From Thiocapsa sp. (GTDB lineage: Bacteria; Pseudomonadota; Gammaproteobacteria; Chromatiales; Chromatiaceae): a stretch of DNA of 64,000 nucleotides. Shown piece after piece: positions 1 through 8,719 of the stretch. Under the pieces are notes generated by a model. That model did no database searches, was not told the DNA's origin, and saw only the letters and a program-made list of their open reading frames with translations. Location: the NCBI RefSeq assembly GCF_018399035.1, contig NZ_CP073760.1, positions 1,302,001 through 1,366,000 of the forward strand, in the 5' to 3' direction. The position numbers were made by a program, and so were the translations under genes. Within the stretch, counting starts at the first letter, position 1. Every line of letters starts with the position of its first letter.

Positions 1-64
1 ACTGGGCGCGCAGCGTCTCGGCGACACCGCGTCGAACCTCGTCGACGACCAGCGATGGAAGCAT
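1..64 (-). CDS. 5' end of an unidentified gene (partial)
   Basis: An ATG at 64 opens a frame that stays open to the window edge and begins MLPSLVVDEVRRGVAETLRA. An AGGGAT-like ribosome site lies about 7 nt upstream. The N-terminus vaguely recalls DEAD/DEAH helicases that carry a DUF1998 tail, but 21 codons cannot establish this. Confidence 0.4.
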   Translation of the reverse strand, partial: MLPSLVVDEVRRGVAETLRAQ

Positions 65-155
65 AACCGGATCCCTGTTGCGCTCGATGCGCGAACCTTT
101 GCTTTGAAGTGAACAGACACTTGTCTTGGAACCAGACCGCTTCATGAAAAGCGAG

Positions 156-674
156 TCATTCGCCCTCTTGCCCCGTCTCCCCGGCCAGGCGCAAGACCTC
201 TTCGAGCAACGCATCCGAGAGCCGATAGCCCTGTCGCGACAGCGCTGCCAACACCGACTCGACAGACTCCAGGAGGCCCCGCTGCTTAGCGGCCAACAGC
301 ACGCCGGCAAGTCCGACGACGGGGATTCCGCGACGCCGGGCAATCTGTCGTCCGCGGCGCTCATCAATCAGGAGGAAGCGACACTGCGTTTCCTGCGCCA
401 ACAGAATGGCCGCTGATTCCCCGGCGTCGAGCAATAGACCGAGACTGGCCATGTCCGCCTCGCAGCCCCCGGGAAGTGCCCGCGGCTCGATGAAACCGTC
501 GGCGACTGCGGCCGACAAGACCCGCGCTCCGGGCCGATCGGAACCCACGCACAACTCGGCAAGTACGGCCTCGGGAATCACCACGGATCCGTATAGCGCG
601 AACAGCAGCCCCAGGCGGTCGATCCGGGCAAGGGCGATCAGTGGCCCGGCGTCCGCGACGACGACCCTATTCAT
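156..674 (-). CDS. DUF3368-type PIN-domain toxin
   Basis: This 172-residue protein is the probable nuclease of a type II TA pair. The PIN fold is suggested by an early acidic motif VADAGPLIAL (about residues 5-14), a mid-protein DAGESAAI containing the conserved Glu, and LIDERRGRQIARRRGI, which carries the next acidic residue. This order and length match DUF3368 proteins, which are predicted metal-dependent RNases. The start lies 24 nt after the stop of the upstream antitoxin-like gene, an operon-like arrangement. The RNase activity is family knowledge and has not been shown here. Confidence 0.8.
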   Translation of the reverse strand: MNRVVVADAGPLIALARIDRLGLLFALYGSVVIPEAVLAELCVGSDRPGARVLSAAVADGFIEPRALPGGCEADMASLGLLLDAGESAAILLAQETQCRFLLIDERRGRQIARRRGIPVVGLAGVLLAAKQRGLLESVESVLAALSRQGYRLSDALLEEVLRLAGETGQEGE

Positions 675-698
675 CGCGACCCGCGCGTCAAGCCGCCT

Positions 699-1031
699 TC
701 ACAAGGCGGCGCCCAACTCATCCGCCAACTCCTCCGCCGGATAATCCACCGCAGACAAACCGAGCGATCCAAGCAGGTCGATGAACCCATCCAGCGAGAG
801 CCCCGCAACCTTCGCGGCCTGAGCGAGCGTCAGGTGCCGGTTTTCGAACAGCGTCAGTGCCAAGGCGCGGTGCACGCCTTGGTCGAGCAACCGTCGGTCG
901 AACGGCACGGCGAGAATCGCGGGTCGGCCGTGCTTCGTGATGAGCGCGAGTTGTCCGAGCTCCGCGTCCCTCAGCAAATCGCCCGAGCGGGTACGCAGAT
1001 CCCGAACCGAGAAGACATCGAGCGTTTCCAT
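699..1031 (-). CDS. UPF0175-type antitoxin
   Basis: This 110-residue protein is the likely antitoxin of the DUF3368 toxin that follows. Residues 1-50 (METLDVFSVRDLRTRSGDLL...) resemble the Phd/YefM N-terminal DNA-binding fold. The C-terminal half (HLTLAQAAKVAGLSLDGFI) is typical of UPF0175 proteins, with a short predicted helix-turn-helix. I chose the ATG at 1031 over the frame's first Met at 1175 because homology begins there and GCGAGG sits 6-7 nt upstream. The DNA between 1032 and 1175 reads as non-coding. Confidence 0.78.
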   Translation of the reverse strand: METLDVFSVRDLRTRSGDLLRDAELGQLALITKHGRPAILAVPFDRRLLDQGVHRALALTLFENRHLTLAQAAKVAGLSLDGFIDLLGSLGLSAVDYPAEELADELGAAL

Positions 1032-1265
1032 CAGGTGCCTCGCGTGATTGTGCCCACGAAAAGTAGCACAAAAAACCGTCGAGAAAAGCGTGTCGATCCT
1101 CGCCGGCAAAGGTATCATGCGGCCGACTGACGGCCGACTCCGGCGCGCAAAGGTCTCGGACTCCAAGGGCACCACCGGACCCCGCGAGCCTCAGATCCTC
1201 GCTTCTTGCGCAGAATGAGGAGCGCCCCGCCCCCCAGACTGGTCGCCGACAGTCAATCCGTGGTA

Positions 1266-2085
1266 GGAGAGTAAGCCGGGGCCTTGCCGTCGTTTAGGCA
1301 GATGTTTGCTTTATCTGTTTGCCGCCTGGTTTCCCGGCGGTGCCGCGATATCTCCGCCATGCGACGATTCGGCGCCCGACTCCTCGCAGAACCGGACTTG
1401 GAGTGTTCCACCATCCGGCTCCCGGCCCGAGTCTTCCGCCGTGGAACAGGGGAGCGAATCCAGCGCCCTGTCGACTCCGCGCGAGCGGCTCCCGCCGCAG
1501 CGCCGAGCGTTCCGCGCACCGCCACAAGGGCGGGCACGCCGACGGCGTGAAACGCGCAAGCATGATTGTCACGGACAGAATCCTCTCGGTGTAGGGCCGT
1601 GCTTTACCCGCGCATTGTCTCGGGCCGCCACCCCTTTGCTCGACCCGCATGACCGGGCGTCACAGCTCGTATGGGTGGCTCCGACTTCCACGCATCACCG
1701 CCCGCGTCCTCGCTTTTGACACTTGTTCGCGGGTGCCCGCTTCCTGCGGACCGATGCGCGGATCTCCCTGGTTACCGCGTATTCTCAATGTCAGGCTCGA
1801 TACGGTCTCTGACCCGGGGAGTATCCGTGCCGCTCGCCAGAGCGCGACACGGATTGTTGCCTACCGGCGGGACGAAGCCGTCGGCACTCACCAACCAAAA
1901 TTTTCGGGGCTCAACACCTTCAGGGTCGGCATCACCCGTTACCTTTGCACCTCGCCTGCTGTCGTGCCTACGCATCGACGCGCCTGTTGCCAGTCGCGCC
2001 GCAAGGCTCGATACCGGGCTCGCGGCGCACGATTACCCGGGCGGGACTCGCACCCGCTAGAACACGCGACCTTGCCAGGCCGCAC
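1266..2085 (-). ncRNA. ORF-less group II intron-like element A (divergent copy)
   Basis: This 820-bp element is about the same length as, and clearly homologous to, elements B, C and D, but more diverged. On the minus strand it begins GTGCGGCC at 2085, the canonical GUGYG 5' end. It carries a 33-nt hairpin of the GAGCCGGA...TCCGGTTC type (domain V-like) at about 1389-1421 and ends in TACTCTCC at 1266. No reverse-transcriptase frame is present. The flanking DNA reads ACCGGGGACG^TACCACGG across the insertion. The same motif, uninterrupted, recurs in every unit of the 57-63 kb array. The 3' end lacks the usual AY dinucleotide, so exact splice borders are uncertain. Confidence 0.7.
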
Positions 2086-2155
2086 CGTCCCCGGTTTCCC
2101 CTGACGCCTTGCTCCGCGCTCGAACTGACCTGTAATCGAAGTGAATTAAGTAAAC

Positions 2156-2970
2156 GGAGAGTAGGCCGGGTTCTCACCGTCGTGTAGACAGAAGTTCGTG
2201 TTCTCTGTTGCCGCCTGGTTTCCCGGCGGTGCCACAATATCTCTGCCATGCGACGGCTCGTTCCCGGCCCCTCGCAGAACCGGACTTGGAGTGTTACACC
2301 ATCCGGCTCCCAGCCCGAGTCTTTCACAGTGGAACAGGGGAGCGATCCGGCGCCCTGTCGACTCCGCATTGACGGCACCCGCCGCAGCGCAGGGCTTCGC
2401 ACGCACCGCCCAAGGACGGGGCACGCCGACTGTGTGAAACGCGCGAGCGTCGTTGCCACGGACAGAGTCCTCACGGTGTAGGGCCGTGTTTCACCCTCGC
2501 GTTGTCTCAGGCCGCCACCCCTTTGCTCGACCCGCGTTACCGGGCGTCAACGCTCGTATGGATGGCTCCGACTTCCACGCAACGCCGCCCACGTCCTCGC
2601 TTTTAACTTGTTCGCGGGTGCCCGCCTCCAGCGGACCGATGCGTGGATCTCCCTGGTTACCGCATGCTCTCGATGTCAGGCTCGATACGGCCTCGGACCC
2701 CGAGGAGTACCCGCATCGCACGCCATACCGCGACACGGATTGTTGCCTGCCGGAGGGACAAACCCGTCGGCACTCCTGACTGTTCTTTACGGGGCTCAAC
2801 ACCTTCAAGGTCGGCTCCACCCGTTACCTTTGCACCTCGCCTGCTTTCGTGCCTACGCATCGACGTGTCCGTTGCCGTCCACGCCGCAAGGCTCGATACT
2901 GGGCTCGCGGCGCACGATTACCCAGGCGGGATTCCCACCCGCTAGAACACGCGGCCTTGCCAGGCCGCAC
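2156..2970 (-). ncRNA. ORF-less group II intron-like element B
   Basis: This 815-bp element is nearly identical to C and D. On the minus strand its 5' end is GTGCGGCCTGG at 2970. The domain V-like hairpin (33 nt, 9-bp lower stem with an AGC triad, 2-nt AA bulge) lies at 2277-2309. The upper stem has a U-U mismatch and a 3-nt loop, so it is not a textbook domain V. The element splits CCGGGGACA^GTTTACTT. The intact sequence is present twice near 27.85 kb. No maturase or RT is encoded, so mobility and splicing would need help in trans. It lies outside any gene and truncates the neighbouring PIN toxin region. Confidence 0.75.
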
Positions 2971-3268
2971 TGTCCCCGGAATTGCGCGGAATTGCGCGGT
3001 ATTTGTTCAATGTTGCGCGGATCGCCGGCAGCTCGGTGATACTGAGGTCATGCAGGATGATTCCGTAGCATTCCAGCCAACTCAGGAGCGCGATCTTGCC
3101 GGATGCATCGAGGAAAAAACCCGTCTCGGTGACTACGGGCCAGAGAGAATGCAGGCTCAGGCGTTGATGATTGGCCAGGAACTCGACAGCGGAGGTGTGA
3201 TGCGGGTCATTGCGAGCGAACAGGGCGACAAGAAAGCCGGTATCAACCCAGGCGGCGATGTTTGGCAT
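2942..3268 (-). pseudogene. Truncated PIN-domain (VapC-like) toxin
   Basis: The frame from the ATG at 3268 starts MPNIAAWVDTGFLVALFARN, a PIN N-terminus with its first catalytic Asp, followed by the conserved Glu in VVTETGFF. Homology runs to about residue 91 (TLNKYR, near 2996). It then enters CCGGGGACA flank sequence and intron element B. The C-terminal acidic residues of the PIN active site are therefore missing, and the product is probably inactive. The start overlaps the upstream antitoxin by 26 bp. Confidence 0.75.
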
Positions 3269-3503
3269 GCAAGGCCTCCCAGATTTGGCGTTTTGCGGGA
3301 TCCGTGGGTGGCTCGGCGAGTTGTCCAGTGCCGAACAGATCGCGTCCTGATTCATAAGGAGTTGGCCCCGTTTGTTCCAACAGACGCTGACAGAGCTCAC
3401 GAACCCCCTGGCGGACCAGGTCATCCTGGCTACGCGCAGATTGACGGCTGACGCGTTCCAATAAGGCTTGTTCCTCGGGGGTCAGGCACACGGTAAATGA
3501 CAT
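3243..3503 (-). CDS. Ribbon-helix-helix (CopG-like) antitoxin
   Basis: This 86-residue protein begins MSFTVCLTPEEQALLERVSR, typical of small RHH antitoxins: a beta strand followed by two helices, with a partner-binding tail. It overlaps the start of the truncated PIN toxin, as in vapBC operons. It survives although its toxin is broken. A TGATCA-centred palindrome just upstream (near 3520-3530) could be its own operator; that is inference. Confidence 0.72.
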   Translation of the reverse strand: MSFTVCLTPEEQALLERVSRQSARSQDDLVRQGVRELCQRLLEQTGPTPYESGRDLFGTGQLAEPPTDPAKRQIWEALHAKHRRLG

Positions 3504-3605
3504 GGTATCGTCCTCGCATCAGTGATCACGACATTCCGCTGTTGACATAGCGCATCACAAAGGGCTTGACAACACACCCGTCGCTCTGTTGCGGGAGGAG
3601 TGGCC

Positions 3606-3735
3606 TATGATTCGCGCAATAGCCGTTCCAAGGCGGCGACGATCCGCTCGCCCGTGTGTCCGCCCCCGGGGCGATGGTGCCGGTCGGCCAGTCGCCGGCG
3701 AACAGGGCTCGTTCCAGGGGCAGTTTAGCGAATGA
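3606..3735 (-). pseudogene. C-terminal scrap of UDP-GlcNAc 2-epimerase (wecB/wbjD type)
   Basis: The minus strand reads LPLERALFAGDWPTGTIAPG and then, after a frameshift, GGHTGERIVAALERLLRES followed by a stop. Residues of the form GDWxTGxIxP...DGHTxERIVxxLER are the extreme C-terminus of hydrolysing and non-hydrolysing UDP-GlcNAc 2-epimerases. The N-terminal part of such a gene lies on the same strand at 29270-29924, so this may be the displaced end of that gene. It is non-functional. Confidence 0.55.
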
Positions 3736-3736
3736 A

Positions 3737-4028
3737 GTGACGAAGGAACCGTATCGATCGCGTGGTACGTCCCCGGTATCCTCCCGGGATCGACGACGTG
3801 CAGTCGTCCTCTTCCACCGGCCGGACGGTCCGAGGGGTCGACCTCAACGCGACGATCTCGGGAACCGCTCAGAAAGCGCGTTGGCCGGACCCATCAGCGA
3901 GGCCGGTTGGTCGCCGATCGCGAGAACCGTGGTACGTCCCCGGTTTCCTGATGATAGCGGACTTGGCAGGGCGCTGACGCCTTGCTCCGCGCTCGAACTG
4001 ACCTGTAATCGAAGTGAATTAAGTAAAC
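3737..4028. repeat. 292-bp direct repeat, copy 1 (intron-occupied site)
   Basis: Nearly identical to 27562-27853 (offset 23825). It includes the ACGTCCCCGGT motif twice and ends in GTGAATTAAGTAAAC. Here the repeat is followed by intron elements C and D. In the 27.6-kb copy it runs straight into TGTCCCCGGAATTC. The last ~55 bp also precede intron B at about 2101-2155. Confidence 0.9.
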
Positions 4029-4843
4029 GGAGAGTAGGCCGGGTTCTCACCGTCGTGTAGACAGAAGTTCGTGTTCTCTGTTGCCGCCTGGTTTCCCGGC
4101 GGTGCCACAATATCTCTGCCATGCGACGGCTCGTTCCCGGCCCCTCGCAGAACCGGACTTGGAGTGTTACACCATCCGGCTCCCAGCCCGAGTCTTTCAC
4201 AGTGGAACAGGGGAGCGATCCGGCGCCCTGTCGACTCCGCATTGACGGCACCCGCCGCAGCGCAGGGCTTCGCACGCACCGCCCAAGGACGGGGCACGCC
4301 GACTGTGTGAAACGCGCGAGCGTCGTTGCCACGGACAGAGTCCTCACGGTGTAGGGCCGTGTTTCACCCTCGCGTTGTCTCAGGCCGCCACCCCTTTGCT
4401 CGACCCGCGTTACCGGGCGTCAACGCTCGTATGGATGGCTCCGACTTCCACGCAACGCCGCCCACGTCCTCGCTTTTAACTTGTTCGCGGGTGCCCGCCT
4501 CCAGCGGACCGATGCGTGGATCTCCCTGGTTACCGCATGCTCTCGATGTCAGGCTCGATACGGCCTCGGACCCCGAGGAGTACCCGCATCGCACGCCATA
4601 CCGCGACACGGATTGTTGCCTGCCGGAGGGACAAACCCGTCGGCACTCCCGACTGTTCTTTACGGGGCTCAACACCTTCAAGGTCGGCTCCACCCGTTAC
4701 CTTTGCACCTCGCCTGCTTTCGTGCCTACGCATCGACGTGTCCGTTGCCGTCCACGCCGCAAGGCTCGATACTGGGCTCGCGGCGCACGATTACCCAGGC
4801 GGGATTCCCACCCGCTAGAACACGCGGCCTTGCCAGGCCGCAC
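4029..4843 (-). ncRNA. ORF-less group II intron-like element C
   Basis: This 815-bp copy is nearly identical to B over its whole length. Its 5' GTGCG is at 4843, and the base after it (4844) is the last base of element D, so C and D abut with no spacer. The 3' flank is GTTTACTTAATTCAC, the same 3' exon as B. The domain V-like hairpin is at about 4150-4182. No ORF of an RT type is present. Confidence 0.75.
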
Positions 4844-5657
4844 GGAGAGTAGGCCGGGTTCTCACCGTCGTGTAGACAGAAGTTCGTGTTCTCTGTTGCC
4901 GCCTGGTTTCCCGGCGGTGCCACAATATCTCTGCCATGCGACGGCTCGTTCCCGGCCCCTCGCAGAACCGGACTTGGAGTGTTACACCATCCGGCTCCCA
5001 GCCCGAGTCTTTCACAGTGGAACAGGGGAGCGATCCGGCGCCCTGTCGACTCCGCATTGACGGCACCCGCCGCAGCGCAGGGCTTCGCACGCACCGCCCA
5101 GGACGGGGCACGCCGACTGTGTGAAACGCGCGAGCGTCGTTGCCACGGACAGAGTCCTCACGGTGTAGGGCCGTGTTTCACCCTCGCGTTGTCTCAGGCC
5201 GCCACCCCTTTGCTCGACCCGCGTTACCGGGCGTCAACGCTCGTATGGATGGCTCCGACTTCCACGCAACGCCGCCCACGTCCTCGCTTTTAACTTGTTC
5301 GCGGGTGCCCGCCTCCAGCGGACCGATGCGTGGATCTCCCTGGTTACCGCATGCTCTCGATGTCAGGCTCGATACGGCCTCGGACCCCGAGGAGTACCCG
5401 CATCGCACGCCATACCGCGACACGGATTGTTGCCTGCCGGAGGGACAAACCCGTCGGCACTCCCGACTGTTCTTTACGGGGCTCAACACCTTCAAGGTCG
5501 GCTCCACCCGTTACCTTTGCACCTCGCCTGCTTTCGTGCCTACGCATCGACGTGTCCGTTGCCGTCCACGCCGCAAGGCTCGATACTGGGCTCGCGGCGC
5601 ACGATTACCCAGGCGGGATTCCCACCCGCTAGTTCACGCGGCCTTGCCAGGCCGCAC
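4844..5657 (-). ncRNA. ORF-less group II intron-like element D (tandem with C)
   Basis: This 814-bp copy has one base fewer than B and C, in the CCCAAGGACG stretch near 5099, and a small change beside the 5' end (TAGTTCACG against TAGAACACG). Its 5' exon is TTCCGGGGACA, but its 3' neighbour is the GTGCG start of C. This fits insertion at the exon/intron junction of an already occupied site, because both 3' contexts begin with GT. Confidence 0.75.
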
Positions 5658-5772
5658 TGTCCCCGGAATTGTGCCGGTCGTGCTGGTACTCTCGGTCGGC
5701 AAGCGAGAGGAGATGGCGGCCTACCTGCAAGCCATCGAGCGGCTTCTGACTCAGAGCAGAGGTGATCTGTCG

Positions 5773-7017
5773 TCAATCTGCCAGCCAACGCTCCAAGTCC
5801 TCAAGCTTCTGCAGATCGTCACTGAAATGTGCTCGAAGCCTTGGATTCAAGATATAGGGCAGCTGTCGGCTAACCAGACCCCATATGTGCGGCAGATAGA
5901 ACAGGAACACCCGTGCCGACTTTGCACGAACGGGATAAGCCGCTGCGATCGTGGTTCGCGTCGGAAATACCCGACGCAAGAGCAAGCCCAGCTTGGCGAG
6001 TACAGATGCCTGCTGTTGACCGATACGTGCGAGAGCCGCAATGCTTGGCGTCCTGTAATCGCGCAGCATCAGCGCAGCGGCCGTTTCCAGTGCCTGCGCG
6101 CTCTCGCGGTCACTCGGGCATTGTTGCGGCCAGTCGATCGCCAGCGTTCCCCAATACCGTTCCACCAGTCCCAGCGTCAGCCAACAAGACCGCACGCAAT
6201 ACTGTTGACTCGCTCGTTGCCAGAACGAAGTCCAGTCGATGGTCTCGCTCTGCACCAGATAACCGATGTCGCTCAGCGTGAGTGGACCATTGTTGAAGCG
6301 GTGGTCGAGCGCGTGCAGGATCAGGTGCAGCAGCAGATCCGTCGGGTCTGGAAAGGCGATCCGCTCGCCGGCGGTCCGTCGCCGAATGGTGCGCTGCCAA
6401 TACTCGGCGGTCTCACTCAGATCCACGGCATCCGCAACCAACACGTCGGGGTTTTGCAGACGGGCATGGACTTCGACCGTGACCCTTCCGGATGCCGCAT
6501 GCAGCGGTGGCAGATGGTTGCGAATCTCGATCTGCGCTTCAGGTGAACCCTGGTACATGGCGGGTCTGACCAGGCCACCCGCGAGCAGCACATCGAAGGC
6601 CCGCAAGGCCTGCTCACGCGGCACCAGGATATCCAGATCCCGCATCGGGCGTGTGCCGGCATTCGGATAGACGTGGAAGGCCAAAAAGGCCCCCTTCAGC
6701 GCCTGATACGGGATGCCGGCCTCGGTCAGCAGGCGATGGATGAGAATCAGCTCCCGCTGCAGCCGAAGTGAACGCACTGTGGATCGCCTGAGACTTTGGG
6801 CCAGCTCATCGCGGATCCCTGCCGGGATCGGCAGATCGGGCCGGGTCCGCGTCAACTGCCAGTGCAGCAACGGCCCCAGACGGTGCTGACGAACGATGCC
6901 GCGAACCGCATCCCAGTCATCACCGTCAAATCCCGCGCGCGTCGCACCGTTTAACGGCGGTGTCGGCGAGAGTAATCGGAGCAGCAGGGTTTCGCGTTCC
7001 GGCAGGCTATACATCAT
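5773..7017 (-). CDS. Lasso-cluster nucleotidyltransferase family protein
   Basis: This 414-residue protein belongs to the NTP_transf_5 type. The key block is about residues 100-140: YQALKGAFLAFHVYP, then GTRPMRDLDILV, which supplies the G-x-R...D-L-D metal-binding motif of pol-beta-like nucleotidyltransferases. Such proteins are recurrent in lasso and other RiPP clusters, where they are proposed tailoring enzymes of unknown reaction. The ATG at 7017 (or the adjacent one at 7014) is preceded by GGAGAGG and overlaps the end of the ABC remnant upstream. This suggests translational coupling in the order B2, ABC remnant, nucleotidyltransferase. Intron D lies 115 bp downstream. Confidence 0.8.
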   Translation of the reverse strand: MMYSLPERETLLLRLLSPTPPLNGATRAGFDGDDWDAVRGIVRQHRLGPLLHWQLTRTRPDLPIPAGIRDELAQSLRRSTVRSLRLQRELILIHRLLTEAGIPYQALKGAFLAFHVYPNAGTRPMRDLDILVPREQALRAFDVLLAGGLVRPAMYQGSPEAQIEIRNHLPPLHAASGRVTVEVHARLQNPDVLVADAVDLSETAEYWQRTIRRRTAGERIAFPDPTDLLLHLILHALDHRFNNGPLTLSDIGYLVQSETIDWTSFWQRASQQYCVRSCWLTLGLVERYWGTLAIDWPQQCPSDRESAQALETAAALMLRDYRTPSIAALARIGQQQASVLAKLGLLLRRVFPTRTTIAAAYPVRAKSARVFLFYLPHIWGLVSRQLPYILNPRLRAHFSDDLQKLEDLERWLAD

Positions 7018-7255
7018 GCAGCCTCTCCGAGATGATAGAGAACCGCTCCCCAACTGCCAGCAGCCGCAACCCGGCGTGCGGCCGGAGCAGGATGTTGCGG
7101 ATCGAGTCGTTGAACAGGAAGACCTCCTGCGGCACATCGGCCACGGAGCGGCACCAAGCTCGCCGGCGCGCGGCGGTCCAGCACCATGCCATTCCGAGCA
7201 GACGCCCGCGCAGCGCCTGGACCCGCAGGCGCAGGAAAAATCGCAGCGCATTCAC
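7007..7255 (-). pseudogene. Collapsed ABC exporter gene between B2 and nucleotidyltransferase
   Basis: A GTG start at 7255 overlaps the B2 stop (GTGA). The 82-residue frame begins MNALRFFLRLRVQALRGRLL, like the N-terminus of an export ABC protein. It then jumps to VPQEVFLFNDSIRNILL, the Q-loop region of an ABC ATPase. The rest of the membrane domain, Walker A and the C-terminus are absent. This is the position where lasso clusters often carry their exporter, so I read it as an internal deletion. The intact exporter of this window is at 25187-27010. Confidence 0.6.
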
Positions 7256-7752
7256 CGCATCGACACAGCGGTCAGCCGCGGCGAGACGAAGCAGCCGACC
7301 ACGGTGAACTGACCGAAGCTGTGCCCCCCGGTCACCCGCACCCGCCCGGCCGCGACCCAGGCATGGGCCTTCATGCCGGCGGGATTGCCCGGATCGCGCA
7401 TGAGCCCAAAGTAGAGCGTGTAGGGCAGTCCATAGAGTCCGAGCAACACCCGCGCGGCGATGGCCTGCGGAAAGCAGTTGGAAACCCAGGGGGTGTATCG
7501 GGCCGCGAGGCGGACGGCCCGGCCGATCAGGAGCGCGCGCGCCTCTTGCGTGGGGTCGAGAACCGGCACCCAGGGCGCGATGCCGGCCTGGCGCCCGAGC
7601 CGTGGCGCCAGGCGGCGAAAGGAGATCGTGAAGATGAGCACCTTGCCGATTCCGAGGATGAACCAGAGCGGGACGAGCCAGAGCTGGATGAACCGGGGTT
7701 GGCGCAGAAAGGTGCGTGCCTTGCGGCGCAGCGCGCTCGCTAGGCGCGTCAT
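7252..7752 (-). CDS. Lasso peptide leader peptidase B2 (transglutaminase-like)
   Basis: This 166-residue protein removes the leader from the lasso precursor in cooperation with the RRE protein B1. The catalytic Cys is in WVSNCFPQAIAAR, with the His in MKAHAWVAAGRVRVTGG, the standard B2 layout of the transglutaminase-core 3 family. The length is normal. I chose the ATG at 7752 because homology starts with MTRLASALRRKARTFLR; the frame is open further upstream but reads as low-complexity non-coding DNA. The downstream ABC remnant begins on its stop codon. Confidence 0.85.
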   Translation of the reverse strand: MTRLASALRRKARTFLRQPRFIQLWLVPLWFILGIGKVLIFTISFRRLAPRLGRQAGIAPWVPVLDPTQEARALLIGRAVRLAARYTPWVSNCFPQAIAARVLLGLYGLPYTLYFGLMRDPGNPAGMKAHAWVAAGRVRVTGGHSFGQFTVVGCFVSPRLTAVSMR

Positions 7753-8161
7753 GCGCCGGGATCGCCGTCGGTCTTGGCGGCGATCGGGTCGGGGTGTTGA
7801 CGCATCAGGGTATCGAGGGTCGGCGTGGGCATGGCGGTCGGGCGAAGGATTCGGGTGGATGGGAGACCGGGGGTTGGGGCGCAGTGGTCGACCGGTCGGT
7901 GATCCGTCGATATCGGGTAAGCTAACGTTCGGCATGATACTGCATCCGTCGAACATTGCATCCCGGTGTGGTCGCACAAGTGGCGCCGAATGCGCTATCG
8001 CCACCAATATTCCCGAGCCTGAAGCAACGAATGGTCCGCACAACGGACACGACGCTGATTGCGGGGTTCTTGGCGGGCGGACCGAGCGCAGCGCCGGTAG
8101 GGTTCGCTGAGCGGACCGATGGTCTCGGGCGAGCGCGCCCATCATCAATCGTACGAATCCC
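7753..8161. other. Non-coding stretch upstream of B2
   Basis: No convincing gene is seen. A short minus frame ending on the B2 start codon (ATGA at 7749-7752) reads MPTPTLDTLMRQHPDPIAAK... It has no recognisable leader motif, so I do not call it a precursor. The GGTCCGCAC...TCCGC-like segment at 8032-8112 recalls the GTAG-GGTCCGC palindromes seen elsewhere. Confidence 0.4.
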
Positions 8162-8605
8162 ATGACCGATCAAACGCTCCTCGATCCGAAGAACGACTAC
8201 GTCTTGATCGAATTGAAGAAAGCCGACCGGCTGGGACTCACGGCCGGTCCGCTGGGCGCATGGGTGACGTTTTTCGAACATTGGTCAGAGGAGGCCATCA
8301 TGGCACAGGTCGAGCATCCCCCGATCCGGGAGGCGATGAGCCGCGTCCGGGCGCTGAGCGCGGATGAGCAGGCACGGCGCTTGGAGTTCGTGCGCGAGCG
8401 GGCGCTGCACGACGAGGTCACGCTGCTGAACGAGGCGCAGCGCCGAGGCGAGCAGATCGGGTTGGAGAAAGGCCGCCGGGAAGCCGCGAGGCAGACCGCC
8501 CGCAGCCTTATCCAGCTCGGCGTGCTCGGCGACGAGCAGATCGCGCAGGTCACCGGCCTGAGTCTCGAACAGGTCGAGGCCCTGCGCGCGGGCGATCGGG
8601 ACTGA
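8162..8605 (+). pseudogene. Rpn-type nuclease, internally deleted copy 1
   Basis: The frame starts MTDQTLLDPKNDYV, the N-terminal signature of Rpn/PD-(D/E)XK recombination-promoting nucleases. It then jumps directly to the C-terminal region (LIELKKADRLGL... to the LSLEQVEALR end). The nuclease core is missing. From about 8211 it is nearly identical to 9529-9950, including about 60 bp downstream. It retains the N-terminus that copy 2 lacks. Confidence 0.75.
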
Positions 8606-8650
8606 ACCGACGCGCGGCGCAATGACGCCGCCATCGATCAGGTTAAGCAT

Positions 8651-8682
8651 CGAAAAGGGCTCTGACCCTCTTCTGCCTTTTC
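8651..8682. repeat. GAAAAGGG hairpin
   Basis: CGAAAAGGGCTCTGACCC and the following CCTTTTCG form a stem-loop. The same element recurs at 9995-10020, at 11251-11275 (near-perfect) and inverted at 27022-27050 just after the ABC exporter, where it could act as a terminator. Confidence 0.6.
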
Positions 8683-8719
8683 GGAGTAACGATTTAGCAA
8701 CTTAATTGGGTAATAGAAC

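Noticed and set aside
1968..5124. Conserved 92-168 codon ORFs repeated four times near the left end
   Set aside because: Identical because the intron elements are identical; the frames cross domain V-like RNA and have no protein family.
5140..6546. 468-codon plus-strand ORF
   Set aside because: It runs through intron element D and then antisense to the nucleotidyltransferase gene; low-complexity shadow frame.
7749..7979. Short ORF overlapping the B2 start as an alternative lasso precursor
   Set aside because: No YxxP leader motif, no penultimate Thr and no suitable Asp/Glu ring position; the 10294 ORF fits far better.
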